Positions 14,248 through 21,778 of a DNA stretch of 21,889 nt are shown piece after piece (positions within the stretch are counted from its first letter, which is position 1; every line of letters begins with the position of its first letter). A model generated the notes under the pieces. It worked only from the letters and a program-made list of their open reading frames with translations. It ran no database searches and had not been told where the DNA came from. Position numbers and translations under genes: made by a program. Source of the stretch: Pseudanabaena sp. UBA1465 (GTDB taxonomy: Bacteria > Cyanobacteriota > Cyanobacteriia > Pseudanabaenales > Pseudanabaenaceae); contig DCSN01000130.1 of NCBI GenBank assembly GCA_002325645.1, positions 1 through 21,889 on the forward strand. The letters are read 5' to 3'.

Positions 14248-15111
14248 CTAACGCCCAAAGGGAAACTTAAAGGGTAAAGGCTTAATCAGCGCTAATTCAT
14301 CAATCATTTGCTGATGTAAATGACCATTAGTTGCTAATAATCTGCCTGATTTAGGAATATGTTCACTACCATCGTAAGCAGTAACAATGCCACCTGCCTC
14401 GCGCACTACCACCACACCAGCCGCTAAATCCCACAGCGATAAGCCACGCTCCCAATAGCCGTCTAAGCGACCACAGGCAACATAAGCCAAATCCATCGCG
14501 GCGGAACCACCACGCCTTACGCCTTGGGTGAGGTGAGTGAAATGGCAAAACTCGGCATAGTTATTGTCTTCAACAAGGGTGCGATCGTAGGCAAAGCCTG
14601 TTACTAATAGACTGCGACTGAGTTCTGTCGTTTTAGAAACATGAATTGGTACACGATTACGGGTTGCGCCTAAACCTGTGGCAGCCCGAAAAATTTCATT
14701 GCGAAAGGGGTCATAAATTGCACCAACGGAAGGAAATCCATCGATTAACAAGGCGATCGATACCGATGAGAATGGATATTGATGAGCAAAATTAGTTGTT
14801 CCATCAAGGGGATCGATCGCCCACAGATATCGGCTCTCACTATTGCCTAAAACTCCTGACTCTTCCGCCAAAATGCCATGATCAGGAAAGTGACGCTGCA
14901 AAATTGATAGAACCTTCGCTTCCGATTCTTTATCGGCAACGGTAACTAAATCCCCTGGGCGTTTTTCCTCAATTTCCTGCTCTTGGAGATTTCCGATGTA
15001 GGATGTGAGTACTGCACCGCCTGCACAAGCTGCCTCAGTCGCAATATCTAAAAATGTCTGTAACTGATCTTTACTGATGTCGTTGGGCAACAAAGGATGC
15101 ATATTAGTCAT
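14248..15111 (-). CDS. Inositol monophosphatase-family phosphatase
   Basis: 287 residues. Family motifs: Glu83-Glu84 (LAEESG), motif A at 98-106 (WAIDPLDGT, with metal-binding Asp100 and Asp103) and motif B around Asp228 (WDLAAG). This is the Mg2+-dependent, Li+-sensitive phosphatase fold that removes phosphate from inositol-1-phosphate, histidinol phosphate or related esters. The sequence is closest in feel to SuhB-type IMPases. The gene is single, with an IMPase-family paralogue at 18476-19345. Substrate unproven. Confidence 0.9.
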   Translation of the reverse strand: MTNMHPLLPNDISKDQLQTFLDIATEAACAGGAVLTSYIGNLQEQEIEEKRPGDLVTVADKESEAKVLSILQRHFPDHGILAEESGVLGNSESRYLWAIDPLDGTTNFAHQYPFSSVSIALLIDGFPSVGAIYDPFRNEIFRAATGLGATRNRVPIHVSKTTELSRSLLVTGFAYDRTLVEDNNYAEFCHFTHLTQGVRRGGSAAMDLAYVACGRLDGYWERGLSLWDLAAGVVVVREAGGIVTAYDGSEHIPKSGRLLATNGHLHQQMIDELALIKPLPFKFPFGR

Positions 15112-15141
15112 AAAAAATAAATCCGATATATTTTGTGAAAT

Positions 15142-15174
15142 CCAAATTAGAGTTGCGCCGCAACTCTAATTTGG
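15142..15174. repeat. Perfect 15-bp inverted repeat, loop GCC
   Basis: Arms 15142-15156 and 15160-15174 (CCAAATTAGAGTTGC and complement). The centre is TTGC-GCC-GCAA. It lies in the 373-bp divergent spacer 15112-15484, upstream of both flanking genes, so it is not an ordinary terminator. Confidence 0.85.
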
Positions 15175-15252
15175 GCTTTGCCGATCGCTATAATGCCTGA
15201 GCAATACTTAAAAAATATATCGCAGTTATCAAACCTAGCCGCAAACCTAAAA

Positions 15253-15304
15253 ATAACCAGATTTTTTGTGACACGACTTTACAGGGTCACAAAAAAATGG
15301 TTAT
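15253..15304. repeat. Second inverted repeat in the 15112-15484 spacer
   Basis: Arms of about 19 bp (ATAACCAGATTTTTTGTGAC against GTCACAAAAAAATGGTTAT) pair with one small irregularity around a 13-nt loop. The rest of this spacer is AT-rich and presumably holds the promoters of the IMPase and M23 genes. No open frame is convincing there. Confidence 0.7.
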
Positions 15305-15484
15305 TCATCAAATGACAAGTTCTTAACTCACCAGATTGGCGGTATTCATAAGGCGCGATCGCTGCAAAAATAACTATGCATTTTCTTTGTGAAGATTTTT
15401 ATAATAATTCTTCATATTTTGTTGCTTTTTGTTTAATTCCGAACTTAATTAATTAACCTTAACCATATTGCTAAGTAACAGTCC

Positions 15485-16429
15485 ATGAAGCCTGCTTGGA
15501 AAATTTCTCTTTTCGTGATCGCGATCGCCAGTTTATTGCCCCTACCTGCTCTTGCCACCGTATCTAAGCCCACTACTCCCGCCGATGAGTCCAACGCCAA
15601 GGAAGCAGAAGAACTATGTGGCAAACCGACCCTTGATGATCTCACCCAGCACAAAGTTAAGCAAGGCGAGACTCTGGAGGCGATCGCCAAACAATATAAT
15701 CTCAAAACGGCAACCTTAATGGGGCTAAACCCCGAAGTGCGTAATGGTAGCGTCAATGTGGGGCAAACCCTATCAATCCCGCCTCTGGACGGCTTGACCT
15801 ATCGCTTCAAGAACGAAGAAAATTACACCACCGTCGCCAAAAAATATAATATTCGGGCCGATGTCCTCTTCGAGCGCAATGGCTGCCAACAAAAGCCCAA
15901 GGTTGTCTTTGTGCCTGGGGCAATCTGGAAACCCGATCCTATTCCCTTCAATCCTGCGATCGCCTCTAGAGGTTCCGACAATCCCACTGTGATCATGCAA
16001 ACGGGGGGATATCCATTGCCATACCCCGTTCCCGTTACTTCTGGCTATGGCTGGCGGATCAACCCCGTCACCGCAATTTGGTCATTTCATAGCGGTATCG
16101 ACCTCGGCGCACCCTTCGGAACCCCTGTACTTGCTGCCAAAGCAGGACAGGTTGATTTTGCAGGTTGGGGCGATGGCTATGGCAATCTAATTGAGTTAGA
16201 TCATGGCTCTACAGGCACACGCTACGCCCATTTAGAAGCTATTTATGTATCCCAAGGTCAGCAGATCGCTCAAGGTCAGCAAATCGGTATTGTTGGTTCG
16301 ACAGGGCGCTCAACAGGGCCCCATTTACACTTTGAAATCATGGTTCCTTCGGGTGATGGCTGGTTAGCTCTCGATCCATCCCCCTATCTCAACCGCATCG
16401 CAGGAGCAATGTCCGACTTTTTGTTATAG
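15485..16429 (+). CDS. LysM-domain M23 peptidase (cell-wall hydrolase)
   Basis: 314 residues. A signal peptide (positively charged start, hydrophobic core to about residue 24, ALA-T cleavage site) sends it to the periplasm. A LysM peptidoglycan-binding domain spans about 55-99 (VKQGETLEAIAKQYN), followed by a degenerate second one at about 104-148. The LytM/M23 domain at 185-300 keeps zinc ligands His202, Asp206 and His282 plus His249 and His280, so it should be active in cutting peptide cross-links. It is a lone gene ending in an intrinsic terminator. No Shine-Dalgarno is obvious. Confidence 0.93.
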   Translation: MKPAWKISLFVIAIASLLPLPALATVSKPTTPADESNAKEAEELCGKPTLDDLTQHKVKQGETLEAIAKQYNLKTATLMGLNPEVRNGSVNVGQTLSIPPLDGLTYRFKNEENYTTVAKKYNIRADVLFERNGCQQKPKVVFVPGAIWKPDPIPFNPAIASRGSDNPTVIMQTGGYPLPYPVPVTSGYGWRINPVTAIWSFHSGIDLGAPFGTPVLAAKAGQVDFAGWGDGYGNLIELDHGSTGTRYAHLEAIYVSQGQQIAQGQQIGIVGSTGRSTGPHLHFEIMVPSGDGWLALDPSPYLNRIAGAMSDFLL

Positions 16430-16434
16430 CTATA

Positions 16435-16460
16435 AAAAAGCGTCCCCGTGGGGCGCTTTT
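16435..16460 (+). terminator. Intrinsic terminator after the M23 gene
   Basis: AAAAGCG-T-CCCC pairs with GGGG-CGCTTTT around a short loop, ending in a T-run. It starts 5 bp after the stop. Confidence 0.8.
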
Positions 16461-16838
16461 CTATAGGAGCCATTGCTTTGCGATCGCTTTGAGCGTCAGG
16501 TTCACCAAAAACAAAAAATTTACGCTCGCAATTTCATAATTGCTGTCAGAAGCTAAAACCTTTTGATAACAACACTTTCAAACCAATTGATCTTGTTTTT
16601 GAACACTAATGCTAACATAGCAAATGTTAAGAAGTGTGATGAAGAAAAGCTTGTGGACAACGCAATGATTCAAAATGTTCTGGTAATCATTGCTTTGACA
16701 AAGAAACCCTCCATGTCAGAGAACCCTTTAAACAACTTTAGTAATTTCCCTAGGATTTTTCTAAAGTAAAAGGCAATCTGCATGGTACGGCATCACATCA
16801 ATCGTTTTTATTCACATTTTTGATTGGAGAAAAATTAA
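16461..16838 (+). promoter_or_regulatory. Long leader/promoter region of the apc operon
   Basis: About 380 bp without a convincing gene. It contains a small dyad TAACAT-AGCAA-ATGTTA (16613-16629), flanked by CACT and AGTG, and a TTGACA at 16695-16700 without a good -10. GGAG at 16826-16829 is the ribosome binding site of apcA. A long untranslated leader is typical of apc operons; the real start site cannot be read. Confidence 0.5.
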
Positions 16839-17324
16839 ATGAGCGTAGTCACGAAGTCCATCGTGAATGCAGATGCTGAAGCACGTTACCTCAGCCCTGG
16901 GGAACTAGATCGCATTAAGAGCTTTGTAACCTCTGGTGAGCGTCGTCTTCGCATTGCCCAAACTTTGACTGAATCCCGCGAGCGCATTGTTAAGCAAGCT
17001 GGCGATCAACTTTTCCAAAAGCGTCCTGATGTTGTTTCTCCTGGTGGAAATGCCTACGGTGAACAGCTAACCGCAACTTGCTTGCGTGACCTTGACTACT
17101 ATCTCCGCCTCGTAACTTACGGAGTTGTATCTGGTGATGTAACCCCAATCGAAGAAATTGGTCTAGTTGGCGTTAAAGAAATGTACGGATCTCTCGGTAC
17201 TCCTATCGGAGCCGTTTCTGAAGGTGTGCGCGGTCTGAAGAATGCAGCATCATCTTTACTATCTGGTGAAGATGCGGCAGAAGCTGGTTACTACTTCGAT
17301 TATGTAATCGGTGCATTGCAGTAA
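16839..17324 (+). CDS. apcA: Allophycocyanin alpha subunit
   Basis: 161 residues, the family standard. Cys81 in ATCLRDLDYYLR carries the phycocyanobilin chromophore. ApcA pairs with ApcB to build the trimers of the phycobilisome core, which passes light energy to the photosystems. GGAG lies 9 bp before the ATG. apcB follows after 126 bp and apcC after that, all on the same strand. apcE, often just upstream, is not here; an unrelated peptidase gene with its own terminator is. Confidence 0.99.
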   Translation: MSVVTKSIVNADAEARYLSPGELDRIKSFVTSGERRLRIAQTLTESRERIVKQAGDQLFQKRPDVVSPGGNAYGEQLTATCLRDLDYYLRLVTYGVVSGDVTPIEEIGLVGVKEMYGSLGTPIGAVSEGVRGLKNAASSLLSGEDAAEAGYYFDYVIGALQ

Positions 17325-17450
17325 GACGATTCTTGTTTTGTTTTAAAACCTATTCTATAAAAATGACTTATAGCTTGTTTTAAGACAATTCAAATTTCTT
17401 AATTTCTAAATTCAAAAATTAATTGCAAACCTAAAAAAAAACATATAAAA

Positions 17451-17939
17451 ATGGCACAAGACGCAATTACCTCGGTTATCAATTCCGCCGACGTTCAAGG
17501 CAAGTACCTTGATGCAGCTTCTTTGGAAAAGCTAAAGAACTACTTCGCAACTGGCGAACTTCGCGTTCGTGCATCTCAAGCGATCGCTGCTAACTCTGCA
17601 ACCATCGTTAAAGAAGCTGTTGCTAAGTCCTTGTTGTACTCTGATGTCACCCGTCCCGGCGGCAACATGTACACCACCCGTCGCTATGCAGCTTGCATCC
17701 GCGACCTCGACTACTACCTCCGCTATGCAACCTATGCAATGCTTGCTGGCGATGCATCTATTCTTGATGAGCGCGTACTTAACGGCTTGAAAGAAACCTA
17801 CAGCTCTCTTGGAGTACCTGTAGTTTCCACCATTCAAGCAATTCAAGCGATCAAGGAAGTTGCTGCTAGCATCGTTGGTTCTGACGCTGGTAAGGAATTG
17901 GGTATTTACCTTGACTACATCAGCTCTGGCTTAAGCTAA
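17451..17939 (+). CDS. apcB: Allophycocyanin beta subunit
   Basis: 162 residues. Chromophore-binding Cys82 lies in AACIRDLDYYLRYATYAML. Asn72 in PGGNMY is the site methylated in beta phycobiliproteins. The ATG is preceded only by an A-rich tract with no Shine-Dalgarno, unlike apcA and apcC, so initiation must rely on other features. It forms the alpha-beta monomer with ApcA. Codon choice is strongly biased, as expected for a very abundant protein. Confidence 0.99.
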   Translation: MAQDAITSVINSADVQGKYLDAASLEKLKNYFATGELRVRASQAIAANSATIVKEAVAKSLLYSDVTRPGGNMYTTRRYAACIRDLDYYLRYATYAMLAGDASILDERVLNGLKETYSSLGVPVVSTIQAIQAIKEVAASIVGSDAGKELGIYLDYISSGLS

Positions 17940-18012
17940 TTGCTGATATGGCGTTTGTTGCGATTTATTTCTTAATTTAATTTCTAATTAATTTAATTAA
18001 TATGTACAAGGC

Positions 18013-18050
18013 GGCGGCGATGGGTGGCTTTGGCTTCCTATGTCGCCGCC
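18013..18050 (+). promoter_or_regulatory. GC-rich stem between apcB and apcC
   Basis: GGCGGCGA (18013-18020) pairs with TCGCCGCC (18043-18050) around a 22-nt loop, in an otherwise AT-rich 188-bp gap. It lacks a T-run. It may be an mRNA stabiliser or processing site that lowers apcC relative to apcAB; this is inference. Confidence 0.55.
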
Positions 18051-18127
18051 AACGCTTATTAAATGACGCTAAAATCTGTCTTTGTAATCTATTTTTAATA
18101 TCACTGGCTCTGAAGGAGATTGCCGCT

Positions 18128-18331
18128 ATGCGGAGTTTTAAAATCACTGCTGTTGTACCTAGCCAAACTCGTATTCGTACCCAACGAGAATTGCAAAATA
18201 CCTATTTCACGAAGCTAGTGTCCTATGACAACTGGTTCGCGGAGCAGCAACGCATTATGAAAATGGGTGGCAAGATTATTAAGGTTGAACTAGCTACAGG
18301 TAAGCCAAATACAAATACTGGCTTGCTTTAA
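18128..18331 (+). CDS. apcC: Phycobilisome core small linker LC
   Basis: 67 residues, the normal length. ATG 18128 is chosen over an upstream ATG at 18002 because of AAGGAG at 18113-18118 and the conserved start MRSFKITAVVPS. The basic protein (RIRTQRELQNTYFTK…) sits inside the allophycocyanin trimer of the core and tunes its absorption and assembly. It closes the apcA-apcB-apcC operon, followed by three hairpins. Confidence 0.98.
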   Translation: MRSFKITAVVPSQTRIRTQRELQNTYFTKLVSYDNWFAEQQRIMKMGGKIIKVELATGKPNTNTGLL

Positions 18332-18346
18332 TTTTTTCTTGTTACT

Positions 18347-18383
18347 AGTAGTAAAAGTCTTGCTTCGCAAGATTTTATGTACT
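18347..18383. repeat. Inverted repeat after apcC, loop TTC
   Basis: Arms of about 17 bp around CTTGC-TTC-GCAAG, with one bulge. It is the first of three consecutive hairpins in the convergent gap between apcC and the IMPase-like gene. Confidence 0.75.
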
Positions 18384-18384
18384 A

Positions 18385-18429
18385 AAAAAAGCCCAAGAAG
18401 CTTGCTAAGTAAGCTTCTTGGGCTTTTTT
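18385..18429. terminator. Strong bidirectional intrinsic terminator of the apc operon
   Basis: Arms of 19 bp (AAAAAAGCCCAAGAAGCTT and its complement) end in T6 on the plus strand and also give a T-run on the minus strand. It serves apcC and the convergent IMPase-like gene. The centre is TTGC-TAA-GTAA. Confidence 0.92.
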
Positions 18430-18431
18430 AG

Positions 18432-18460
18432 TTAGTTGCGACGCTTCGCGCCGAAACTAA
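18432..18460. repeat. Imperfect inverted repeat, loop TTC
   Basis: Arms TTAGTTGCGACGC (18432-18444) and GCGCCGAAACTAA (18448-18460), with two mismatches, surround TTC. It sits just past the minus-strand gene end. Confidence 0.65.
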
Positions 18461-18475
18461 TGAGAGTGGCGATCG

Positions 18476-19345
18476 CTATAGAAAAATGCGAAGTTTTGTA
18501 TTGGTATCAAGTTCTTGGGCGATCGCCGCCAGATATTGATCGATAAATTTTGACCAGCCAATCACGATTAGTTGATGGTGAGTCAGCTTTTCAGGATGAA
18601 TATCGTCATAGCCAAATCCAATTTCTCGACCTGATAGATCGCAACAAACCAGCCCTGCGGCTTTAGCGATCGCCAAAGGACCCACCGTATCCCAGAGTTT
18701 AACGCGCCGATTGAGATAAATATAGGCACTTGCCCGACCTTGGACAACTTCCATTACTTTCAAACCGAAACTACCAAGGCTATAGAAATCCACATTAGGA
18801 ACGGCGGCGCGAATGGCATTACCATAGGCAAGATCATCTTTTTTGCTGACAATCACGCGATCGCCGCTTGCGCCAATGGGCGGGCAAGCATAGAGAACTT
18901 CAGGGACATTACCATTGGTGACGGTGAACAGACCATTAATGGCAGTGCCGCCAAAATATAAAAGATCGCTTTTCGGTGCGTAGATCCAACCCAGTACAGG
19001 CTGAAATGCTTCTAGCATACCGACCATCACCGAATAAAATTCTCGCCCATGAATAAAGTCATCCGTGCCATCAATGGGATCGATAAACCAATATTTTTGA
19101 TTTGCCTCAGAATACTGTTGCCATAGTTCCTGCGATCGCGAGTTTTCTTCACTAATCACCACGTCATCGGGGAACCATAATTGAAATTTCTGGCTGAGTA
19201 AATGATCCAGTTCGCGATCGACATTGGTTACATAATCATCAAAGCCCTTCTCATCGACTTGAAAACCTGCTTCCCTTAGACGAATCGCTTTTTGACCAAT
19301 TTCACGAATAAACTGATAAATTTCTGTTTGCAATAGAGGATTCAT
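18476..19345 (-). CDS. IMPase/CysQ-family phosphatase
   Basis: 289 residues. Glu66-Glu67 (ISEENS), motif A Asp89 and Asp92 (FIDPIDGTDD) and motif B Asp219 (LWDTVG) give the metal site of the inositol monophosphatase superfamily. The GTDDF variant differs from GTTNF in the paralogue at 14248-15111. Overall it looks nearer to the 3'(2'),5'-bisphosphate nucleotidase side, but the substrate is open. It begins 10 bp after the SDR gene, so the two form an operon. Confidence 0.85.
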   Translation of the reverse strand: MNPLLQTEIYQFIREIGQKAIRLREAGFQVDEKGFDDYVTNVDRELDHLLSQKFQLWFPDDVVISEENSRSQELWQQYSEANQKYWFIDPIDGTDDFIHGREFYSVMVGMLEAFQPVLGWIYAPKSDLLYFGGTAINGLFTVTNGNVPEVLYACPPIGASGDRVIVSKKDDLAYGNAIRAAVPNVDFYSLGSFGLKVMEVVQGRASAYIYLNRRVKLWDTVGPLAIAKAAGLVCCDLSGREIGFGYDDIHPEKLTHHQLIVIGWSKFIDQYLAAIAQELDTNTKLRIFL

Positions 19346-19355
19346 AGGATCAATT

Positions 19356-20099
19356 CTAGGAGTTACGGCGAGAGAATAATCGAAAATATAGCGATCGCCA
19401 AAATTCTTTGACAGGATAAGTAATAAAGGTAATCGGATTAATCGTGACGATAATATCGTGAAGCCCTAATTCTGCTAAAAAGGCGATCGCCCAAGCCACA
19501 AAACGACCCGACATCACCCCATAGGGATTAAGCTCACTTTTAAAAGGGCCTAAAATCAGTTTGCGAATGGTGCAAGGGCGATCGAGGCGGCGCAATGTCA
19601 CCAAATCACCGATCGCCCGTTTTGAGAGTTCGTATAAAGGACTCAAGGCAGGATTGACCTCAGCCTCAGAAGTATTTACCCAAATTTCTTTGCTGGCGGC
19701 ATCCTTAGATTCGGCAACTATTCCTAAAAACACATCAATCCAACGGAAAACCGAAAAAGTATTCACCTCATAGGATTTATAAATAGATTCCGAATCCCTA
19801 GCTCCCAATACATTAATGCCATGATTGAGAATCAAAATATCTACATTTTTTAGGCGATCGCGCAGTTCCATTTCCTGCCCAATCTGCCATGTCAGTACTT
19901 CCACTTTTTGATCAGATCCAAAGCTGACATCAGGTGAACTAGTTAATGCAATGATCTGAGCCTCGCGTTTGCTCAGTTCAGCCACCAACGCCCGGCCCAT
20001 CGTGCCTGAAGCACCCGTAATCGCGATACTTTTGCCTTTAAGTGACAATGCCTTACCCAAAACTTTCTTTATCAAGTGTAGTACTAAGTAGCTAGGCAT
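19356..20099 (-). CDS. Short-chain dehydrogenase/reductase
   Basis: 247 residues from ATG 20099; an upstream GTG at 20120 falls inside a hairpin and is less likely. The NAD(P)-binding motif is TGASGTMG, then NHG in place of the usual NAG, and the catalytic YELSK (Tyr-x-x-x-Lys). From memory it strongly resembles the C-terminal half of cyanobacterial bifunctional sterol desaturase/SDR proteins, but the desaturase half is absent here. It lies upstream of the IMPase-like gene by 10 bp. Substrate unknown; lipid or polyprenoid metabolism is a guess. Confidence 0.85.
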   Translation of the reverse strand: MPSYLVLHLIKKVLGKALSLKGKSIAITGASGTMGRALVAELSKREAQIIALTSSPDVSFGSDQKVEVLTWQIGQEMELRDRLKNVDILILNHGINVLGARDSESIYKSYEVNTFSVFRWIDVFLGIVAESKDAASKEIWVNTSEAEVNPALSPLYELSKRAIGDLVTLRRLDRPCTIRKLILGPFKSELNPYGVMSGRFVAWAIAFLAELGLHDIIVTINPITFITYPVKEFWRSLYFRLFSRRNS

Positions 20100-20109
20100 A
20101 ATTAAAAAA

Positions 20110-20138
20110 CTGTGGCGCACGCGCAGCGTGCGCCACAG
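20110..20138. repeat. Perfect 13-bp inverted repeat, loop GCA
   Basis: CTGTGGCGCACGC and its complement around GCA. It sits just upstream of the SDR start and would be in its leader. Confidence 0.85.
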
Positions 20139-20139
20139 A

Positions 20140-20180
20140 TAATAAAAAAGGGTGGCACTTCGCGCCGCCCTTTTTTATTA
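20140..20180 (-). terminator. Intrinsic terminator after the DUF4388 gene
   Basis: Arms TAATAAAAAAGGGTGGC and GCCGCCCTTTTTTATTA pair with one wobble, with T-runs on both strands. It begins 20 bp after the stop at 20201 and separates the GTPase cluster from the SDR operon. Confidence 0.85.
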
Positions 20181-20200
20181 CCACTCTCAGCGATCGCTGA

Positions 20201-21067
20201 TTAAACCTTGTGTTGCAAAAATCCGACTAGACTTTGCAAAAAGGAATTACTAACCTCGGTGCGTGCTGAAGAACTGACTAACTGACCACTAGTATCACCA
20301 TCTACAGATAGCGTATCGTCACTATTGTTTGCCATACCCATGTCAATATCAGGAACTTCTTCCACTAATCCCACTACGATCAAACGGAAGGCTATTTGTT
20401 GAATTTTGGGCACAGACATTTGCAAGTGTTCTGCCATTTTTTTGAGATGCATGGAACCATTTCCAAGTTGCCATACTTGAGTCTCACTCGCATCCAGACG
20501 TAAATGGGGTTGATCCGCCGTAAGTTTAAACAATGTCGAGTTGGGATCGGGCAGCTTGCTTTGTAACACCTGCCAGTCTTTGAGACTGCGTAATCCCATT
20601 AAAGTGGTTTCCGTCGCAGGCAAACTTAGCCCTGTCATCTCCGCCTTAGGCAGATTAATATTTGCCTCAAACCGAAATTGACCTGTCTCCACTTGAAATA
20701 ATGAACAGACTTGCCTTAACACCTGCACACTAAACAGTAATTTGAGTTGATCGGGTTGCAATATTCCTAAGGACTTGAGGTTAAGCCCTAAAGGGACATT
20801 TTCTTGAATTAAGCGCTCAACTTCTTGACGATTAGCTTCGGTGATCCATCCTCTTTGCTCAATTAACCTTGCTAAGCCACGATTATCTAGGCGATCGCCT
20901 GCTGCCACAACCCTTCCATTCATCAGCCAAATATGGCGTAAAAATGGCTTGCCTGTCTTTACATCTTGCGGATCTCTAATTGTTAATATTCCAGTTTTTT
21001 GTCCCTGATCTAAAAACTGGAATATCTCTGGGAGGGAAAACTCGGATAAAGAGCCTGTAATTGCCAT
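20201..21067 (-). CDS. DUF4388 (PATAN-type) regulatory protein
   Basis: 288 residues. The N-terminal domain (about 1-110) has the DUF4388 pattern: GSLSEFSLPEIFQFLDQGQK, TGILTI, then GRVVAAG. A further helical region of about 130 residues and a Ser/Asp-rich C-terminus follow. DUF4388 proteins are adaptors in bacterial signalling, often linked to type IV pilus motility or two-component systems. The gene lies 18 bp after the small GTPase gene, in the same operon, so it probably acts as its effector or adaptor. No enzyme motif is visible. Confidence 0.85.
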   Translation of the reverse strand: MAITGSLSEFSLPEIFQFLDQGQKTGILTIRDPQDVKTGKPFLRHIWLMNGRVVAAGDRLDNRGLARLIEQRGWITEANRQEVERLIQENVPLGLNLKSLGILQPDQLKLLFSVQVLRQVCSLFQVETGQFRFEANINLPKAEMTGLSLPATETTLMGLRSLKDWQVLQSKLPDPNSTLFKLTADQPHLRLDASETQVWQLGNGSMHLKKMAEHLQMSVPKIQQIAFRLIVVGLVEEVPDIDMGMANNSDDTLSVDGDTSGQLVSSSARTEVSNSFLQSLVGFLQHKV

Positions 21068-21085
21068 AACGATATTTCTTTCGGA

Positions 21086-21619
21086 CTATCTCATAGACAT
21101 ATAGTATTGCACCAACTCAATGATCGCTTGAACAACCGTATCTCGATCATCGGCATTCAAAATAACCACAGGTGGTTGACTTTTAGAATCGACAAAACCT
21201 AATGCCAGTTTGATATTCTCACTTGACCATGCACCTTCACAGTCCATGTGGGTAATACCAATAATATAAGGAATTTTAACTCGCCGATTTAAATAGCTCA
21301 GAATTCGCCGCGCATAGCGAAACTCATGGGGGCGATGGGCGGCCACCAGCAAAATAAACGCATGGGCTTTACGAATGAGAATATCCCACATAAAGTCAAA
21401 GCGTTGCTGGCCAGGAGTTCCATAAATATGTAGAGCCATATCTGGACCGAAGGTCAATCGCCCAAAGTCCATGGCTACGGTGGTTTTATGTTTTATTTCT
21501 GCTGTTTCATCCGTAGCAAGGCGATCGGTATCGACGACCTCAATTTCGCTCACAGTCCGAATAAAAGTTGATTTCCCCGCTCCAACTGTACCAGCCACAA
21601 CCAAACGCATAATTTCCAT
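21086..21619 (-). CDS. MglA-like small GTPase (COG2229 type)
   Basis: 177 residues. The G1 P-loop is GTVGAGKST (10-18), a switch threonine lies near 46-47, G3 is YGTPGQQRF (66-74) and G4 is THMD (123-126). The G3 motif has Tyr where DxxG has Asp, as usual in this bacterial group. G4 has His-Met where NKxD has Lys-x. It likely controls polarity or pilus motility together with a roadblock partner. A roadblock gene lies upstream and a DUF4388 gene downstream, matching an MglB-MglA-effector layout. Confidence 0.88.
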   Translation of the reverse strand: MEIMRLVVAGTVGAGKSTFIRTVSEIEVVDTDRLATDETAEIKHKTTVAMDFGRLTFGPDMALHIYGTPGQQRFDFMWDILIRKAHAFILLVAAHRPHEFRYARRILSYLNRRVKIPYIIGITHMDCEGAWSSENIKLALGFVDSKSQPPVVILNADDRDTVVQAIIELVQYYMSMR

Positions 21620-21683
21620 AGATTTCTGTCATCTCATCCCGTCAACATCACCGTGACTGCGCTTTACGCTTTCTTGAAACCCA

Positions 21684-21730
21684 GATAAATTTTGAGAAAG
21701 ATTGCTAAGCAATCTTTCTCAAAATTTATC
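21684..21730. repeat. Perfect 22-bp inverted repeat, loop TAA
   Basis: Arms 21684-21705 and 21709-21730 (GATAAATTTTGAGAAAGATTGC region) are perfectly complementary. The centre is TTGC-TAA-GCAA. It lies between the roadblock and GTPase genes and might trim transcription between them. Confidence 0.9.
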
Positions 21731-21778
21731 AATACATAAAACCTCAATAGGCTGTATAGGGGAATATTCTATAGCAGG

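Noticed and set aside
16563..16769. 68-residue open frame in the apc leader
   Set aside because: No ribosome binding site, odd composition, and it lies in the AT-rich leader of a strongly expressed operon; most likely chance.
18002..18127. Longer N-terminus for ApcC
   Set aside because: The first 42 residues do not belong to ApcC; AAGGAG and the conserved MRSFKI start fix ATG 18128.
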